Source: CAZVFX01 sp964626565 | Lineage (GTDB): Bacteria > Myxococcota_A > UBA9042 > CAIXZC01 | Reading direction: 5' to 3' | DNA: 64,000 nt | Assembly (NCBI GenBank): GCA_964626565.1 | Contig: CAZVFX010000023.1 | Span: forward strand, 1 to 64,000 | In this document: one piece after another, positions 8,379 to 17,288 of the stretch | How the letters are laid out: the number at the start of each line of letters is the position of its first letter | Numbering within the stretch: the stretch's first letter is position 1 | Made by a program: the position numbers and the translations under genes | Notes under the pieces: generated by a model | What the model was told of the DNA's origin: nothing | The model's input: only the letters and a program-made list of their open reading frames with translations | Database searches by the model: none

Positions 8379-8402
8379 GTTGACGTCAACCTTGGCAAGG
8401 TT
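8379..8402. promoter_or_regulatory. Two overlapping palindromes
   Basis: GTTGACGTCAAC (8379-8390, perfect) overlaps AACCTTGGCAAGGTT (8388-8402, seven-base arms around one base) in the 143-base gap upstream of the small gene at 8288. The second palindrome also occurs, one base shorter, at positions 2-15. It may be an operator or a dispersed repeat. Confidence 0.4.
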
Positions 8403-8431
8403 ACACTCACACGGGAATGCCGGTGCGGGTT

Positions 8432-9568
8432 CTATTCCGATGAAGGGCAGGTGACGAGGCCTGCTTCATTGAGCGAGCGGGCGAGCACCTCAGCCGCAAC
8501 CCGGTGGCCCGCCGGGGAAAGATGGCAACATGTGTCGATGCGGATCTCTTCCAGGGGGTGCTTGGCCAGTTCCGGGCGCATCTCGATGACTGCGACCCCG
8601 TTCGCCCGGGCCCATTCGCGCAGGCGCCCGTACACGTGGGTCGTGTTTTCGTCCTCCGGCTCCGACAGCGGCCGGTCCAGCATGGGGAACAGCGCAACCA
8701 CCAGGGTGGCGCCGACCTTGCGGCAGCCTTCGAGGATCCGCTCGTACTCCTGGACGGCCAATTCGACCTGGCCACCCTTGCGTCCCGAAATCTCGTCGAA
8801 GGTCTTCACCCCCGTCAGGGTCAGAAACTGGTAGAACACTGAGTTCGAAACCAGGAACCGGTTCAACCCGTCCGGCAGCGGCAGCGTGGAGAACACCGGC
8901 ACCCCGTTGTGCTCCTTCATCCGGATGTCGTACGCGGCTGACCCGATCACTGTGAATTGCTCAATGTCGTTGGACAGCGCGCCCACAAACACCAGGTCGG
9001 GTTTCACCGCAAGCCCGCTGCGTTCCAGCGAGATTCTCTCCTGCACCGCGCCGTAGCCGGGTACCGCCAGATTGTAGAACGCGGCCTTGCCGCACCGTTC
9101 CTTCAGCCGTTGCTCGAGCAGGTATGGAAAAGACTCCACCAGCGGCACACCGACCCCAAACGTCACCGAATCACCCAGGATCACGACTTTCAGCGCGTCG
9201 TCCGCCGGCTCCCGAAATCCGCCTCTATAGCCGTTGGTGTCAAAATCCCGGGCATCCCGGTACCACCAATAGGCCTGGTCATCGACCTCTTCCACAATCG
9301 CTTCAGCCGCTGATCCGGCACGGGGTTTGGCTTGAAAATAGCCGCCCGGAACTGCGATCCGAAAGGCCAGCTCAAGCAGGGTGAGGGTCAGGAACATGCC
9401 AGCGGGTAACAGGCAGGCGGCGGACAGTCCCTTGAACAGTTTTTCGGATTTTGGATGGGCCCGGGCGGTTTTGAAAGTTAGAAACGCCAGTACGAAGAAC
9501 AGCAGGGTAAGGCCTACCGTGATGACGAAGTAGGTGGCCTCCAGGCCGCTTACCGGCTGCTGGTGCAT
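8432..9568 (-). CDS. Membrane-anchored SGNH/GDSL hydrolase
   Basis: Protein of 378 aa with two N-terminal hydrophobic segments (about residues 9-32 and 46-70), then a periplasmic-side SGNH hydrolase domain. The four family blocks are visible: block I VVILGDSVTFGVGVP with the nucleophile Ser, block II NLAVPGYGAVQ, block III GALSNDIEQF, and block V DTCCHLSPAGHRV with the Asp-x3-His pair. Such enzymes often de-acetylate or de-acylate envelope glycans or lipids; the substrate is unknown. The ATG at 9568 lies four bases past the glyS stop and has no clear ribosome-binding site, so expression probably depends on coupling to glyS. Confidence 0.85.
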   Translation of the reverse strand: MHQQPVSGLEATYFVITVGLTLLFFVLAFLTFKTARAHPKSEKLFKGLSAACLLPAGMFLTLTLLELAFRIAVPGGYFQAKPRAGSAAEAIVEEVDDQAYWWYRDARDFDTNGYRGGFREPADDALKVVILGDSVTFGVGVPLVESFPYLLEQRLKERCGKAAFYNLAVPGYGAVQERISLERSGLAVKPDLVFVGALSNDIEQFTVIGSAAYDIRMKEHNGVPVFSTLPLPDGLNRFLVSNSVFYQFLTLTGVKTFDEISGRKGGQVELAVQEYERILEGCRKVGATLVVALFPMLDRPLSEPEDENTTHVYGRLREWARANGVAVIEMRPELAKHPLEEIRIDTCCHLSPAGHRVAAEVLARSLNEAGLVTCPSSE

Positions 9569-9572
9569 GGGG

Positions 9573-11654
9573 TTACGCCAGAATCTTGGTGAAGTCAGCG
9601 AAGCGCAGGAACAGTTCGCCGATTTCGCCCAGCATGGCCAGGCGGTTGTTGCGCTGCTCCTCGTCGTCGCACATGACCATCACTTCGTCGAAGTATCGGT
9701 CGATCACCGGTTTTCCGCTCAACAGTATGTTCAGCACATCTGTGAAGTCGCACCGCACCAGTCCTTCCATAACCTGTTTGCGGAGCGGGACGAACGCCTC
9801 CCACAACGCTACTTCGGCGGGCTCGGTCATGAGCTCCGGGTCGAAAGTCCCGGTGTCGTGGTCCCGGGTGATGTTGATCACTCGCTTGAACGGCTGAATC
9901 AGGTCTTCGTAGTTCTCCTGGCCCCGCAGCGGCTCGGCGGCCAGCACCTTTTGTAACACTTCGTAGGGACACTCGAATCCCGGCGCCATGCAGGCATCCA
10001 CCATCTCGGTGGCGTGGTCCCCTGCCAGCCAGTGGCGCAACCTTCCCCGGATGAAGCCGAGAATGTCTGTGGCCAGCTTCTCCCGGTTGGCGGCGATAAC
10101 GTCCGCGTAGTTGTCCACCGCAAGTTGTACCAGGTCTGTGAGCCCCGCCGCGGTGACGCACTTCTCGGCCAGGATGCGCACGCACGCGAGCGCGGCCCTG
10201 CGCAACGCGTAAGGATCCTTAGTGGCCGTAGGCACCAGGCCCAGGGAGTAGCATCCCACCAGGCTGTCCAAACGGTCTGCCAGTGCCAGTGCCAGGCCAG
10301 CCTCGGTCTTGGGCAATTCATCCCCGGCGAAGCGGGGGAGGTAGTGCTCGAATATGGCGGTGGGAACCGCGGCCTCTTCGCCGCTCATGGCCGCATATTC
10401 TCTTCCCATGATTCCCTGCAGCGAGGGGAATTCACCCACTACCGCGGTAGCAAGGTCGGCTTTGCACAGCAGCCCCGCGCGCGTGGCCGCAGACTCGGCG
10501 TCGGGGAACAGCGCCCCGGCCAGTCGCCCGGCAAGGCTCGAAAGCCTTTGGGACTTGTCTTTCATTGAGCCTAAGCCCGCCAGGAAGGTCTGTCCCGACA
10601 AATCCTCGACGAAGGACTCAAGGTCTTTCTTGCGGTCTTCGTTGAAGAAGAAGAGGGCGTCCTCCAGCCTGGCGGCCAGCACCCGCTCGTTGCCTCGCAC
10701 CACCAGGCTCATATCCATGGCCTGGGTGTTATTCACCACCAGGAATCGGTTGGCTAGTTCTTCACCCTTCCGGAAGGCGAAGAACTTTTGATGATAGGCC
10801 ATGGAGGTGATCAACACCTCCTGGGGCATGACCAGATATTTTTCCCCAAAGCCTCCCGTTGCCACCACCGGGTTCTCGACCAAATGGACCACCTCGTCCA
10901 GCAGCGCTTCGTCCGCGATGAGTTCAAGGCCCAGGGAGGCGGCCAGCCGCGCGGAATCCTCTCTGATCTTCTCTTTTCGACGTTCCGGGGAGAACACCAC
11001 GTGGTTCTCCTCCAACGTCCTCGAATAGTCCTTGGCGTCCTTGACCTCCAACGGGCCTTTCTGGCCCATGAACCGGTGGCCGAAAGTATGATTGGACGAT
11101 TTGATGCCGGAGAACTCCAGGGGTACAATTTCTTCGCCAAAGAGGGGTAGCAGCCAGTGCACCGGCCTTACGAACGCCTGCTTCAGCGAGCCCCATCGCA
11201 TCGACTTGGGGAAGCGCACGGAGTTCAAGATCGACTCCAGCAGCGCGGGGAGTAGCGAGATGGTCTCGGCCCCGGACTCTTCCTTGCGCGCAAACAAGTA
11301 TTTGACGCCGCCCAAATCCACAGTTTCGAGTTCAGCAACGTCCAGGCCCTGGCTGCGCGCGAACCCCAATCCCGCCTTGGTGGGATTTCCGTCGTTGTCA
11401 AAAGCCACTTTCACCGCCGGGCCCTTTTTCTCCGTGACCCGGTCTTCCTGTCGCACCGGGATGCCCGCGGCGTGCAGTACCAGCCGCCGCGGGGTGCAGA
11501 AGGTATTGCACTCTTCTGCGCCCAGGCGCACTGCCTTCAGCTCTTTTTCGAACAGCCTCCCCAAATCGGCCGCCGCCTTCGCAGCCATGCGCGCAGGTAT
11601 CTCTTCGGTTCCAACCTCGAACAGGAAGTCGCGTCGTTCTATCGAAGAACTCAT
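9573..11654 (-). CDS. glyS: Glycyl-tRNA synthetase beta subunit
   Basis: 693 aa, the usual length of the beta subunit of alpha2beta2 glycyl-tRNA synthetase, which binds tRNA-Gly and works with GlyQ. The start at 11654 gives the conserved N-terminus RRDFLFEVGTEEIPARM; the open frame upstream of it is antisense or out-of-frame glyQ and not coding. Conserved core motifs such as FPKSMRWG and FVRPVHWLL are present, and the C-terminal anticodon-binding-like region follows. The ATG overlaps the glyQ TGA (ATGA), the classic coupled glyQ-glyS arrangement. Confidence 0.97.
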   Translation of the reverse strand: MSSSIERRDFLFEVGTEEIPARMAAKAAADLGRLFEKELKAVRLGAEECNTFCTPRRLVLHAAGIPVRQEDRVTEKKGPAVKVAFDNDGNPTKAGLGFARSQGLDVAELETVDLGGVKYLFARKEESGAETISLLPALLESILNSVRFPKSMRWGSLKQAFVRPVHWLLPLFGEEIVPLEFSGIKSSNHTFGHRFMGQKGPLEVKDAKDYSRTLEENHVVFSPERRKEKIREDSARLAASLGLELIADEALLDEVVHLVENPVVATGGFGEKYLVMPQEVLITSMAYHQKFFAFRKGEELANRFLVVNNTQAMDMSLVVRGNERVLAARLEDALFFFNEDRKKDLESFVEDLSGQTFLAGLGSMKDKSQRLSSLAGRLAGALFPDAESAATRAGLLCKADLATAVVGEFPSLQGIMGREYAAMSGEEAAVPTAIFEHYLPRFAGDELPKTEAGLALALADRLDSLVGCYSLGLVPTATKDPYALRRAALACVRILAEKCVTAAGLTDLVQLAVDNYADVIAANREKLATDILGFIRGRLRHWLAGDHATEMVDACMAPGFECPYEVLQKVLAAEPLRGQENYEDLIQPFKRVINITRDHDTGTFDPELMTEPAEVALWEAFVPLRKQVMEGLVRCDFTDVLNILLSGKPVIDRYFDEVMVMCDDEEQRNNRLAMLGEIGELFLRFADFTKILA

Positions 11655-12538
11655 ATGGAAGTCCTCCATTCTCTCTGTGCCAGCGGGAAGCCCAATTCTT
11701 CCCGTCTCGCCAGATATTTCTCCGCGCAAAGACGGGCCAGGTTTCTTACCATGCCGATGTATTTTTGCCGTTCCGCCACGCTGATGGCGCCCCGGGCGTC
11801 CAGCACGTTGAAAACGTGGGAGCATTTGAGGCAGTAGTCGTACGCAGGCAGCGCCAGTTCCAACTCGCAAAGCCGCGCACACTCTTCCTCGAAGCGGCTG
11901 AACATATCCAGATGTAGCCCCACATCTGCTTGTTCGAAGTTGTGGGTTGAGAACTCCAACTCGTTTTCCTTGAATACGTCGCCGTAGGTTACATCTCCAA
12001 CCCATTTCAGGTCGTAGACGTTCTCAACGTCCTGGAGGTACATGCAGATGCGCTCAATCCCATAGGTGATCTCCACCGAGATGGGGTTCAGGTCGATGCC
12101 GCCGCACTGCTGGAAATAGGTGAACTGGGTGATTTCCATGCCATCCAGCCATACCTCCCAACCCAGCCCCCACGCGCCCAATGTGGGCGATTCCCAGTCG
12201 TCTTCCACGAACCGGATGTCGTGTTCCAGCGGGTCGATGCCCAGTACCCGCAGGCTGTCCAGGTACAGCTCCTGGATGTTCAGCGGGCTCGGTTTCATGA
12301 TCACCTGGAACTGGTAGTAGTGCTGGAGCCGGTTGGGGTTCTCCCCGTACCTGCCGTCTGTCGGCCGGCGGGAAGGCTCCACGTAGGCGACGTTCCACGG
12401 TTCAGGACCGAGGCAACGCAGGAAAGTGGCCGGGTTGAAAGTGCCCGCTCCTTTCTCCACGTCGTAGGGCTGCCAGATGATGCATCCCTTCTCGGCCCAG
12501 TACTGCTGAAGCTTCAGCATCATGTCTTGAAGAATCAT
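11651..12538 (-). CDS. glyQ: Glycyl-tRNA synthetase alpha subunit
   Basis: 295 aa catalytic subunit charging tRNA-Gly. Class II motifs are clear: GPEPWNVAYVEPSRRPTDGR, NPNRLQHYYQFQVIMKPSP and GAWGLGWEVWLDGMEITQFT. I place the start at the ATG at 12538 (MILQDMMLK), eleven bases after GGAGGA; a TTG nine codons upstream is also in frame but would include the ribosome-binding site. It is the first gene of a glyQ-glyS-hydrolase operon with its own promoter at 12569-12597. Confidence 0.97.
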   Translation of the reverse strand: MILQDMMLKLQQYWAEKGCIIWQPYDVEKGAGTFNPATFLRCLGPEPWNVAYVEPSRRPTDGRYGENPNRLQHYYQFQVIMKPSPLNIQELYLDSLRVLGIDPLEHDIRFVEDDWESPTLGAWGLGWEVWLDGMEITQFTYFQQCGGIDLNPISVEITYGIERICMYLQDVENVYDLKWVGDVTYGDVFKENELEFSTHNFEQADVGLHLDMFSRFEEECARLCELELALPAYDYCLKCSHVFNVLDARGAISVAERQKYIGMVRNLARLCAEKYLARREELGFPLAQREWRTSI

Positions 12539-12568
12539 CCTCTTTCTCTCCTCCAAAAATCCCAACGC

Positions 12569-12597
12569 AAGCTATCATTGTCGACGGGGGGAGTCAA
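12569..12597 (-). promoter_or_regulatory. Promoter of glyQ-glyS
   Basis: On the minus strand TTGACT (12592-12597), a 17-base spacer and TAGCTT (12569-12574), about 30 bases before the glyQ ATG. Confidence 0.55.
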
Positions 12598-12626
12598 GTC
12601 GTAACGTGCAACTGATAAAAGGTCCC

Positions 12627-12655
12627 TTGACATCCGCTTCCGGCCTTACTAAGTT
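12627..12655 (+). promoter_or_regulatory. Promoter of the OmpA-family gene
   Basis: TTGACA (12627-12632), a 17-base spacer and TAAGTT (12650-12655), 30 bases before the ATG at 12685 and divergent from glyQ. Confidence 0.5.
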
Positions 12656-12684
12656 CCTTTCGAAATGGAAAATTGGAGGACGTT

Positions 12685-14460
12685 ATGAAACGACTGCTCT
12701 GCCTTACTATCTTTGTGTCTATGTTGTTGCCCGCGGTTGCCGCAAGAGCGGATAATCCCAACGTCAACATGAACGATTTTAACCCGTCGGTCCACAGTTG
12801 GGATATCGGCAATATCGCTACTACCCGTATCGCCCCTCACCTGGAAATCTCCGGGGGCCTGTGGATGGTCTATCGCAAGAATGCGTTGAACTTGGAAAGT
12901 CCTGCCGGCGCGGGCGAAACCCAGCTCATCAGCGACCAGCTTGTCAGCGACCTCTATTTTGCGGTGCCGCTGCTCAATATCGCCAGCATCGGTGTGGACA
13001 TCCCCATCTTCTTCATCTCCAGCGGCGACGACCCTTCAGCCATCGTGAACTCCATGACCAAGGCCGAAGGCGCCTCGTTCGGTGATGTCCGCCTGTCCGG
13101 CAAGGTGAAGTTCTGGGACAACGGCAACAAGGGATTTGGCGTTGGTCTGCTGCAGGACCTGACCCTGCCCACGGCCACCGGCGACAAATTCTCGGGCGAA
13201 GACACCGTGACGTCCAAGACCGCACTGATAATAGACTGGTCCGGTTCCGGCTTCGTGGTGGGAACCAACTTCGGGTACTTTGCCCGGGGCAACTCCAGTG
13301 CGTTCAATCCCGAAATAGCCGATGAGATTCACCTGGGCGCCGGCATCCAGGTTCCCCTCATTTGCGATGACCTGGAATTGTTGCTGGCCAACAACACCCG
13401 GACTACCGCTGCGTCCGCGTTCGATTCCGACGCGCACCTGGGCTCCACCTTCTTAGGGGGCTTGCGCGTGCGGCCCATTGACGGACTCGTGCTCACGGGC
13501 ATGGGCGGCGCGGCCATCGGTCACCTTCCCGGAACTCCGGAATGGGAAGGGATGCTGAATCTTGGGTGGGAGCCCAAGCCCAATAGCTGCGACCTGGACG
13601 GCGACGGAATCTGCGACGGCGAAGACAAATGCCCCACCATTCCAGGGCCCAAGGTCAGCGCGGGCTGCCCCGACCGCGACCTCGACGGCGTCATGGATGA
13701 CGCCGACCGTTGCCCCGCAGTTCCGGGCGAAGTCGACCTCGACGGTTGCCCCGACCGCGACAAAGACAAGATCGCTGACTTCAAGGACCGCTGCCCCGAC
13801 CACCCCGGGCCTTTTGAGACCAAAGGTTGCCCCGACACGGACGGTGACGGCATCATTGACCCCGACGACGCTTGCCCCAAGGTTGCCGGTTTGAAGAAGT
13901 TCGCGGGTTGCCCTGATACGGACGGCGACGGCCTGGAAGACGAAGTCGACGACTGCCCCAAGGTGCCCGGTCCGAGCAACACCGGCGGCTGCCCCGACAA
14001 GGACAAGGACGGCATCAGGGACGCCGAGGACAAGTGCCCCGACGTCTGGGGGACCCCCAAGTACAAAGGCTGCCCGCCGCCGACTCCGAAGAAGGTGAAA
14101 ATCACCAAGAAGAGCATCGTCATTCTGGACAAGGTCTACTTCGCCTCCAATAGGGCTAAGATCAAGCGGGTGTCCCATTCGATTCTGAAGGATGTCTCCT
14201 CCGTGCTCAAGGACAACCCCTGGGTCAAGAAGATCCGTGTCGAAGGTCACACCGACGACGTGGGCAAGGACAACTACAACTTGGAACTGTCCCAGAAGCG
14301 CGCCGATGCGGTGAAAGACTTCCTGATCAAGGAAGGCGTCGAGGCGGAACGGATCGAAGCGGTCGGTTATGGCGAAACCAAGCCTCTCGTGGAAGGTAAG
14401 AGCAAGGACGCCCGGGACCAGAACCGGCGTGTCGAGTTCTCCATCATCAACCCTAAGTAG
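12685..14460 (+). CDS. OmpA-family outer membrane protein with thrombospondin-3-like repeats
   Basis: 591 aa. Start chosen at 12685 after GGAGGACGTT; the signal peptide MKRLLCLTIFVSMLLPAVAARA follows. Residues about 25-295 look like an outer-membrane beta barrel (alternating, Gly-rich strands). Residues about 300-465 hold six or seven calcium-binding type repeats such as CDLDGDGICDGEDKCP and DTDGDGIIDPDDACP. The C-terminal OmpA domain (about 480-591) has VYFASNRAKIKRVS, VEGHTDDVGKDNYNLELSQ and QNRRVEFSI, the peptidoglycan-binding signature. It probably tethers the outer membrane to the cell wall, as in other TSP3-OmpA proteins of this group. Monocistronic, with its own promoter. Confidence 0.93.
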   Translation: MKRLLCLTIFVSMLLPAVAARADNPNVNMNDFNPSVHSWDIGNIATTRIAPHLEISGGLWMVYRKNALNLESPAGAGETQLISDQLVSDLYFAVPLLNIASIGVDIPIFFISSGDDPSAIVNSMTKAEGASFGDVRLSGKVKFWDNGNKGFGVGLLQDLTLPTATGDKFSGEDTVTSKTALIIDWSGSGFVVGTNFGYFARGNSSAFNPEIADEIHLGAGIQVPLICDDLELLLANNTRTTAASAFDSDAHLGSTFLGGLRVRPIDGLVLTGMGGAAIGHLPGTPEWEGMLNLGWEPKPNSCDLDGDGICDGEDKCPTIPGPKVSAGCPDRDLDGVMDDADRCPAVPGEVDLDGCPDRDKDKIADFKDRCPDHPGPFETKGCPDTDGDGIIDPDDACPKVAGLKKFAGCPDTDGDGLEDEVDDCPKVPGPSNTGGCPDKDKDGIRDAEDKCPDVWGTPKYKGCPPPTPKKVKITKKSIVILDKVYFASNRAKIKRVSHSILKDVSSVLKDNPWVKKIRVEGHTDDVGKDNYNLELSQKRADAVKDFLIKEGVEAERIEAVGYGETKPLVEGKSKDARDQNRRVEFSIINPK

Positions 14461-14462
14461 TG

Positions 14463-14535
14463 GGCTTGAAGGCTTGAAGGCTTGCAGGTACGGCAACTGC
14501 GGCGGGATTTCCCTCCACGCCTCCACGCCTCCACG
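14463..14535. repeat. Short version of the octad inverted-repeat element
   Basis: Three units GGCTTGAA-type (14463-14486), then AGGTACGGCA (14486-14495), 16 bases, then three CCTCCACG units (14512-14535). Order, orientation and the AGGTACGGCA tag match the ends of the 7253-7757 element, but the core is absent. It also lies exactly between the stops of two convergent genes. Confidence 0.75.
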
Positions 14536-14543
14536 CTTGCCTC

Positions 14544-15140
14544 TCACACAAAGTCCGAGAGGCTATACCCCTGCTGATCCAATCGCCGTCGCATCTCGGT
14601 CATAGCCCTGGCCAGCAGCCGTGTCGCCTTTCTCCGCTCCAATCTCAACTCACGGGAGACCTCGGCAACGGGGCGACGCTTCATCGCGCATTCCACCACC
14701 AGCCGTCTAGGTGCGTCGGGCAGCCGTCGCAGCAGGCGGGCGACGACCATGGCGGCCCGCCCGGCCGTGATCCGTGACTCGATAGTCCGGGAATGACCCG
14801 TCTCCGGTAGCTGGTTCGGCCCCGGCCGGATAAGCTGGACAGCCGGCTGGACCGTCGGTACGTGCTTGTCGTCGCTCCCATCCTGTTCGTTAGCGGTGAA
14901 CCAGGGTGGAAGAGCCTGGTAGTAGCGGCGGCGGTTACGTATGGCGGACGAGATGCGCCCCCTGATGCGGTGGTAAGCGTAGGTTCCAAGAGCCGCTCCT
15001 TTCTCTGCGTCGTAGAGCGGTGCGGCTTCGGCCAGGCCCAACAGACCCTCGCTGAACAGATCTTGCCTCATCTCCAAGGGCGCACCGTTGGCTTCCGCTG
15101 ACTTGACTACGAATCGAACGACCTTCATCGCCTTTTTCAT
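14544..15140 (-). CDS. Sigma-70-family RNA polymerase sigma factor
   Basis: 198 aa. Region 2 is recognisable at about residues 20-75: DLFSEGLLGLAEAAPLYDAE followed by GTYAYHRIRGRISSAIRNRR, the DNA-melting and -10-binding segment. A basic linker (about 85-125) lacks an obvious region 3. The C-terminal stretch (LRRLPDAPRRLVVE then VAEVSRELRLERRKATRLLARAMTEMRRRL) fits region 4. This suits a small alternative sigma factor, closer to the FliA/SigB or sporulation type than to ECF factors, but the class is unsure. Start 15140 lies just after GGAGGGGGAA. No anti-sigma gene adjoins it. Confidence 0.75.
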   Translation of the reverse strand: MKKAMKVVRFVVKSAEANGAPLEMRQDLFSEGLLGLAEAAPLYDAEKGAALGTYAYHRIRGRISSAIRNRRRYYQALPPWFTANEQDGSDDKHVPTVQPAVQLIRPGPNQLPETGHSRTIESRITAGRAAMVVARLLRRLPDAPRRLVVECAMKRRPVAEVSRELRLERRKATRLLARAMTEMRRRLDQQGYSLSDFV

Positions 15141-15240
15141 TTCCCCCTCCATGTATCGCCGAGGTGGAAATGTGCAACTGGCATGCCAAGAGAGGCGGGC
15201 TGCAGGAACGGAGAGGCTTCAGGCTGTAGGAAAAGCTGAA

Positions 15241-15286
15241 AACCGGGGTCTGCAGACCCCACTTTCGGGGGGTGAAGTCCCCGGTT
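15241..15286 (-). terminator. Terminator-like structure after frr
   Basis: AACCGGGG (15241-15248) pairs with CCCCGGTT (15279-15286). Within it GGGGTCTGCAGACCCC (15245-15260) forms a competing perfect hairpin and ACTTTC/GTGAAGT another. On the minus strand TTTTC follows, so it likely ends the rpsB-tsf-pyrH-frr transcript. Alternative pairings are possible. Confidence 0.5.
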
Positions 15287-15299
15287 GGGGAAAGAACTG

Positions 15300-15848
15300 C
15301 TACTGCTCCATGATCTCTTTTTCTTTCTCGCCTGCCACTGCGTCGATCTTTTTCACGAAGTCGTTGGTGACATCCTGAAGCTGCTTCAGCGCCCGGTGGC
15401 GGTCATCTTCCGGGATGCTGTCATCATCTTCGAACAGGCTCTTGTAGTCGCGGCGGACGTTGCGCGCTGAGACCCGGGCCCCCTCGGCCAGTTTTCCAAC
15501 CTGCTTCACCAGCTCCTTGCGGCGCTCCACGGTAAGTGCGGGTATGGGCAGCCGGATGATCGTGCCGTCGCTGTTGGGAGTGATTCCGATGTCCGCGCCC
15601 AACAAGGCCTTTTCGATGGCCCCCATGAGCGTCTTGTCCCACGGCTTGACCGTGATCAGGCGGGGGTCGGAGATGTTGACGGTCGCCACCTGGTTCAGCG
15701 GTGTCGGGCTACCGTAGTACTCTACTTTCACGCCTTCGAGAATGGCGGTGTTTGCCCGCCCGGTACGCAGGCGTGACAGATCCCTCTGGAAAGCCACCAC
15801 GGTCTTTTCGAAGCTCTCTTTAGCGTCGATGAAGATTTCGTCAAGCAT
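15300..15848 (-). CDS. frr: Ribosome recycling factor
   Basis: 182 aa, normal length. It splits post-termination ribosomes together with EF-G. Family motifs LRTGRANTAILEGVKVEYYG, TPLNQVATVNISDPR and NSDGTIIRLPIPALTVERRK are present. Start at 15848 after CGAAGAGGAGAAATAGCG; the open frame upstream is pyrH read in another frame. Two bases separate it from pyrH; last gene of rpsB-tsf-pyrH-frr. Confidence 0.97.
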   Translation of the reverse strand: MLDEIFIDAKESFEKTVVAFQRDLSRLRTGRANTAILEGVKVEYYGSPTPLNQVATVNISDPRLITVKPWDKTLMGAIEKALLGADIGITPNSDGTIIRLPIPALTVERRKELVKQVGKLAEGARVSARNVRRDYKSLFEDDDSIPEDDRHRALKQLQDVTNDFVKKIDAVAGEKEKEIMEQ

Positions 15849-15850
15849 CG

Positions 15851-16597
15851 CTATTTCTCCTCTTCGTTGTCCACTAGTGAACAGGGCAGGGTGCGCTGAA
15901 GCGCACGGCCCAGATTCCCCTTGCCGTGGGCGTTGAAGACCACGGTGGGGAGGTTGTGCTGCGCGCAAAGTGCGGCAGCACTGGGGTCCATGAATTGCAG
16001 GCCCCGGGCCAGCACCTCACCATAGGTGAGATGAGGCAGACGCACTGCCGGGTCCGGTCCATCAGCCCGCGGGTCGCGGCTGTAGACGCCGTCAACCTGG
16101 GTGCCCTTGAACAGGGCGTTGGCCTCCACCTGCAGGGCGCGCACGCACGCGGCCGTGTCAGTGGAGAAGAACGGCAGCCCGGTGCCTCCCGAAAACAGCA
16201 GCACCGCGCCGCGACTGAGGGCCGCATGAGCTTCGGCCATGTCGTACCGGCAGGCATGGGGAACCGCATCCAGCGCGGTCATATGCACCGCCTCAAGCTC
16301 TTTCTGTTGTAACCGGTCCTGTAGCGCGATGGTGTTGATGGCAGTCGCCAGCATTCCCATGGTATCGAGTTTCTGACGGGTCACGGTCAGGGCCGAAGGA
16401 TTGGGTCCCGCACCCCGGCACAAATTACCCGCCCCCACCACCAGCGCCAACTCGACCCCGGTCTGCTTCGCCGTCGCGATTTCATCGGCCACGAAACCGA
16501 TGGCATCATCGTCCAGACCGTCGCCACCGGGGCCGGCCAACATCTCTCCGGACAATTTGAGCAGAATGCGCTTGAAAGGTGGTGATGAAGGGTCCAT
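15851..16597 (-). CDS. pyrH: Uridylate kinase
   Basis: 248 aa. Phosphorylates UMP to UDP for pyrimidine nucleotide synthesis. Amino-acid-kinase fold signatures: KRILLKLSGEMLAG at the N-terminus, VVGAGNLCRGAG for substrate binding, FSGGTGLPFFSTDTAA and KGTQVDGVYSRDPR. It lies between tsf (ten bases) and frr (two bases) in the common bacterial order. Confidence 0.97.
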   Translation of the reverse strand: MDPSSPPFKRILLKLSGEMLAGPGGDGLDDDAIGFVADEIATAKQTGVELALVVGAGNLCRGAGPNPSALTVTRQKLDTMGMLATAINTIALQDRLQQKELEAVHMTALDAVPHACRYDMAEAHAALSRGAVLLFSGGTGLPFFSTDTAACVRALQVEANALFKGTQVDGVYSRDPRADGPDPAVRLPHLTYGEVLARGLQFMDPSAAALCAQHNLPTVVFNAHGKGNLGRALQRTLPCSLVDNEEEK

Positions 16598-16607
16598 GAA
16601 GTGTGGC

Positions 16608-17234
16608 TTATTCCCCGGTAAGGTCGTAGCGGACGAACCGGCGAATGCTCACGTTTTCACCGAGCTGTCCCGCAACGTCCTTGACCATCGCCGCAATGCT
16701 GCGCTGCTCCGACTTGTCCTGCGCCAGCGCGTAGGTCTGGTCCAGCAGGCAGTTCTCTTCGTTCCACTTGCGGATCTTGCCTTCTACGATCTTTTCCAGA
16801 ATGTGTTCCGGCTTGCCGCTTTCTCGAAGTTGCTCCAGAAACAGTTCTTTTTCCTTGGCCAGGGTCTCTTCCGGCACTTCGTCGGAGTTGAGCCAGCCCG
16901 GCGACGCGGCTGCGATGTGCAGGCACACATTGTTGACGAACTCTTTGAATGTGTCCGTCTTGGCGGCGAAATCAGTTTCGCAGTTGACTTCCACCAGCAC
17001 GCCGATGCTCGGCACGCCGCCGTCCGACCGGGTGTGCAGGTAGGATCCGATGATCCCTTCCTTGGCTTCCCGGTGAGCTTTCTTGGCCGCAATGTCGGCC
17101 CGCTGCTTTCTGAGCAGGTCCACCGACTTATCCATGTCGCCGCCGCACTCTTTGAGGGCTGCCTTGCAGTCCATAATGCCGGCGCCGGTGATTTCCCGCA
17201 GTTCCTTTATCATTGCCATCGTAACTTCAGCCAT
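16608..17234 (-). CDS. tsf: Elongation factor Ts
   Basis: 208 aa nucleotide exchange factor for EF-Tu. N-terminal UBA-like segment and the signature LREITGAGIMDCKAALKE, followed by the second signature VEVNCETDFAA. It is the short form lacking most of the second core half, as in several non-gammaproteobacterial lineages. It follows rpsB after 54 bases and precedes pyrH. Confidence 0.97.
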   Translation of the reverse strand: MAEVTMAMIKELREITGAGIMDCKAALKECGGDMDKSVDLLRKQRADIAAKKAHREAKEGIIGSYLHTRSDGGVPSIGVLVEVNCETDFAAKTDTFKEFVNNVCLHIAAASPGWLNSDEVPEETLAKEKELFLEQLRESGKPEHILEKIVEGKIRKWNEENCLLDQTYALAQDKSEQRSIAAMVKDVAGQLGENVSIRRFVRYDLTGE

Positions 17235-17288
17235 GGTGTTTTCCTCCTCTGTTTTACTCGAGTATTGTGAACAGTCTCGTCGCCGGCA

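Noticed and set aside
11655..12005. N-terminal extension of glyS
   Set aside because: The extension is glyQ read in another frame; the family N-terminus and the ATGA overlap fix the start at 11654.
14544..15140. ECF sigma factor assignment
   Set aside because: The region 2 sequence and the long basic linker fit a non-ECF small sigma-70 better, so no ECF subgroup is claimed.
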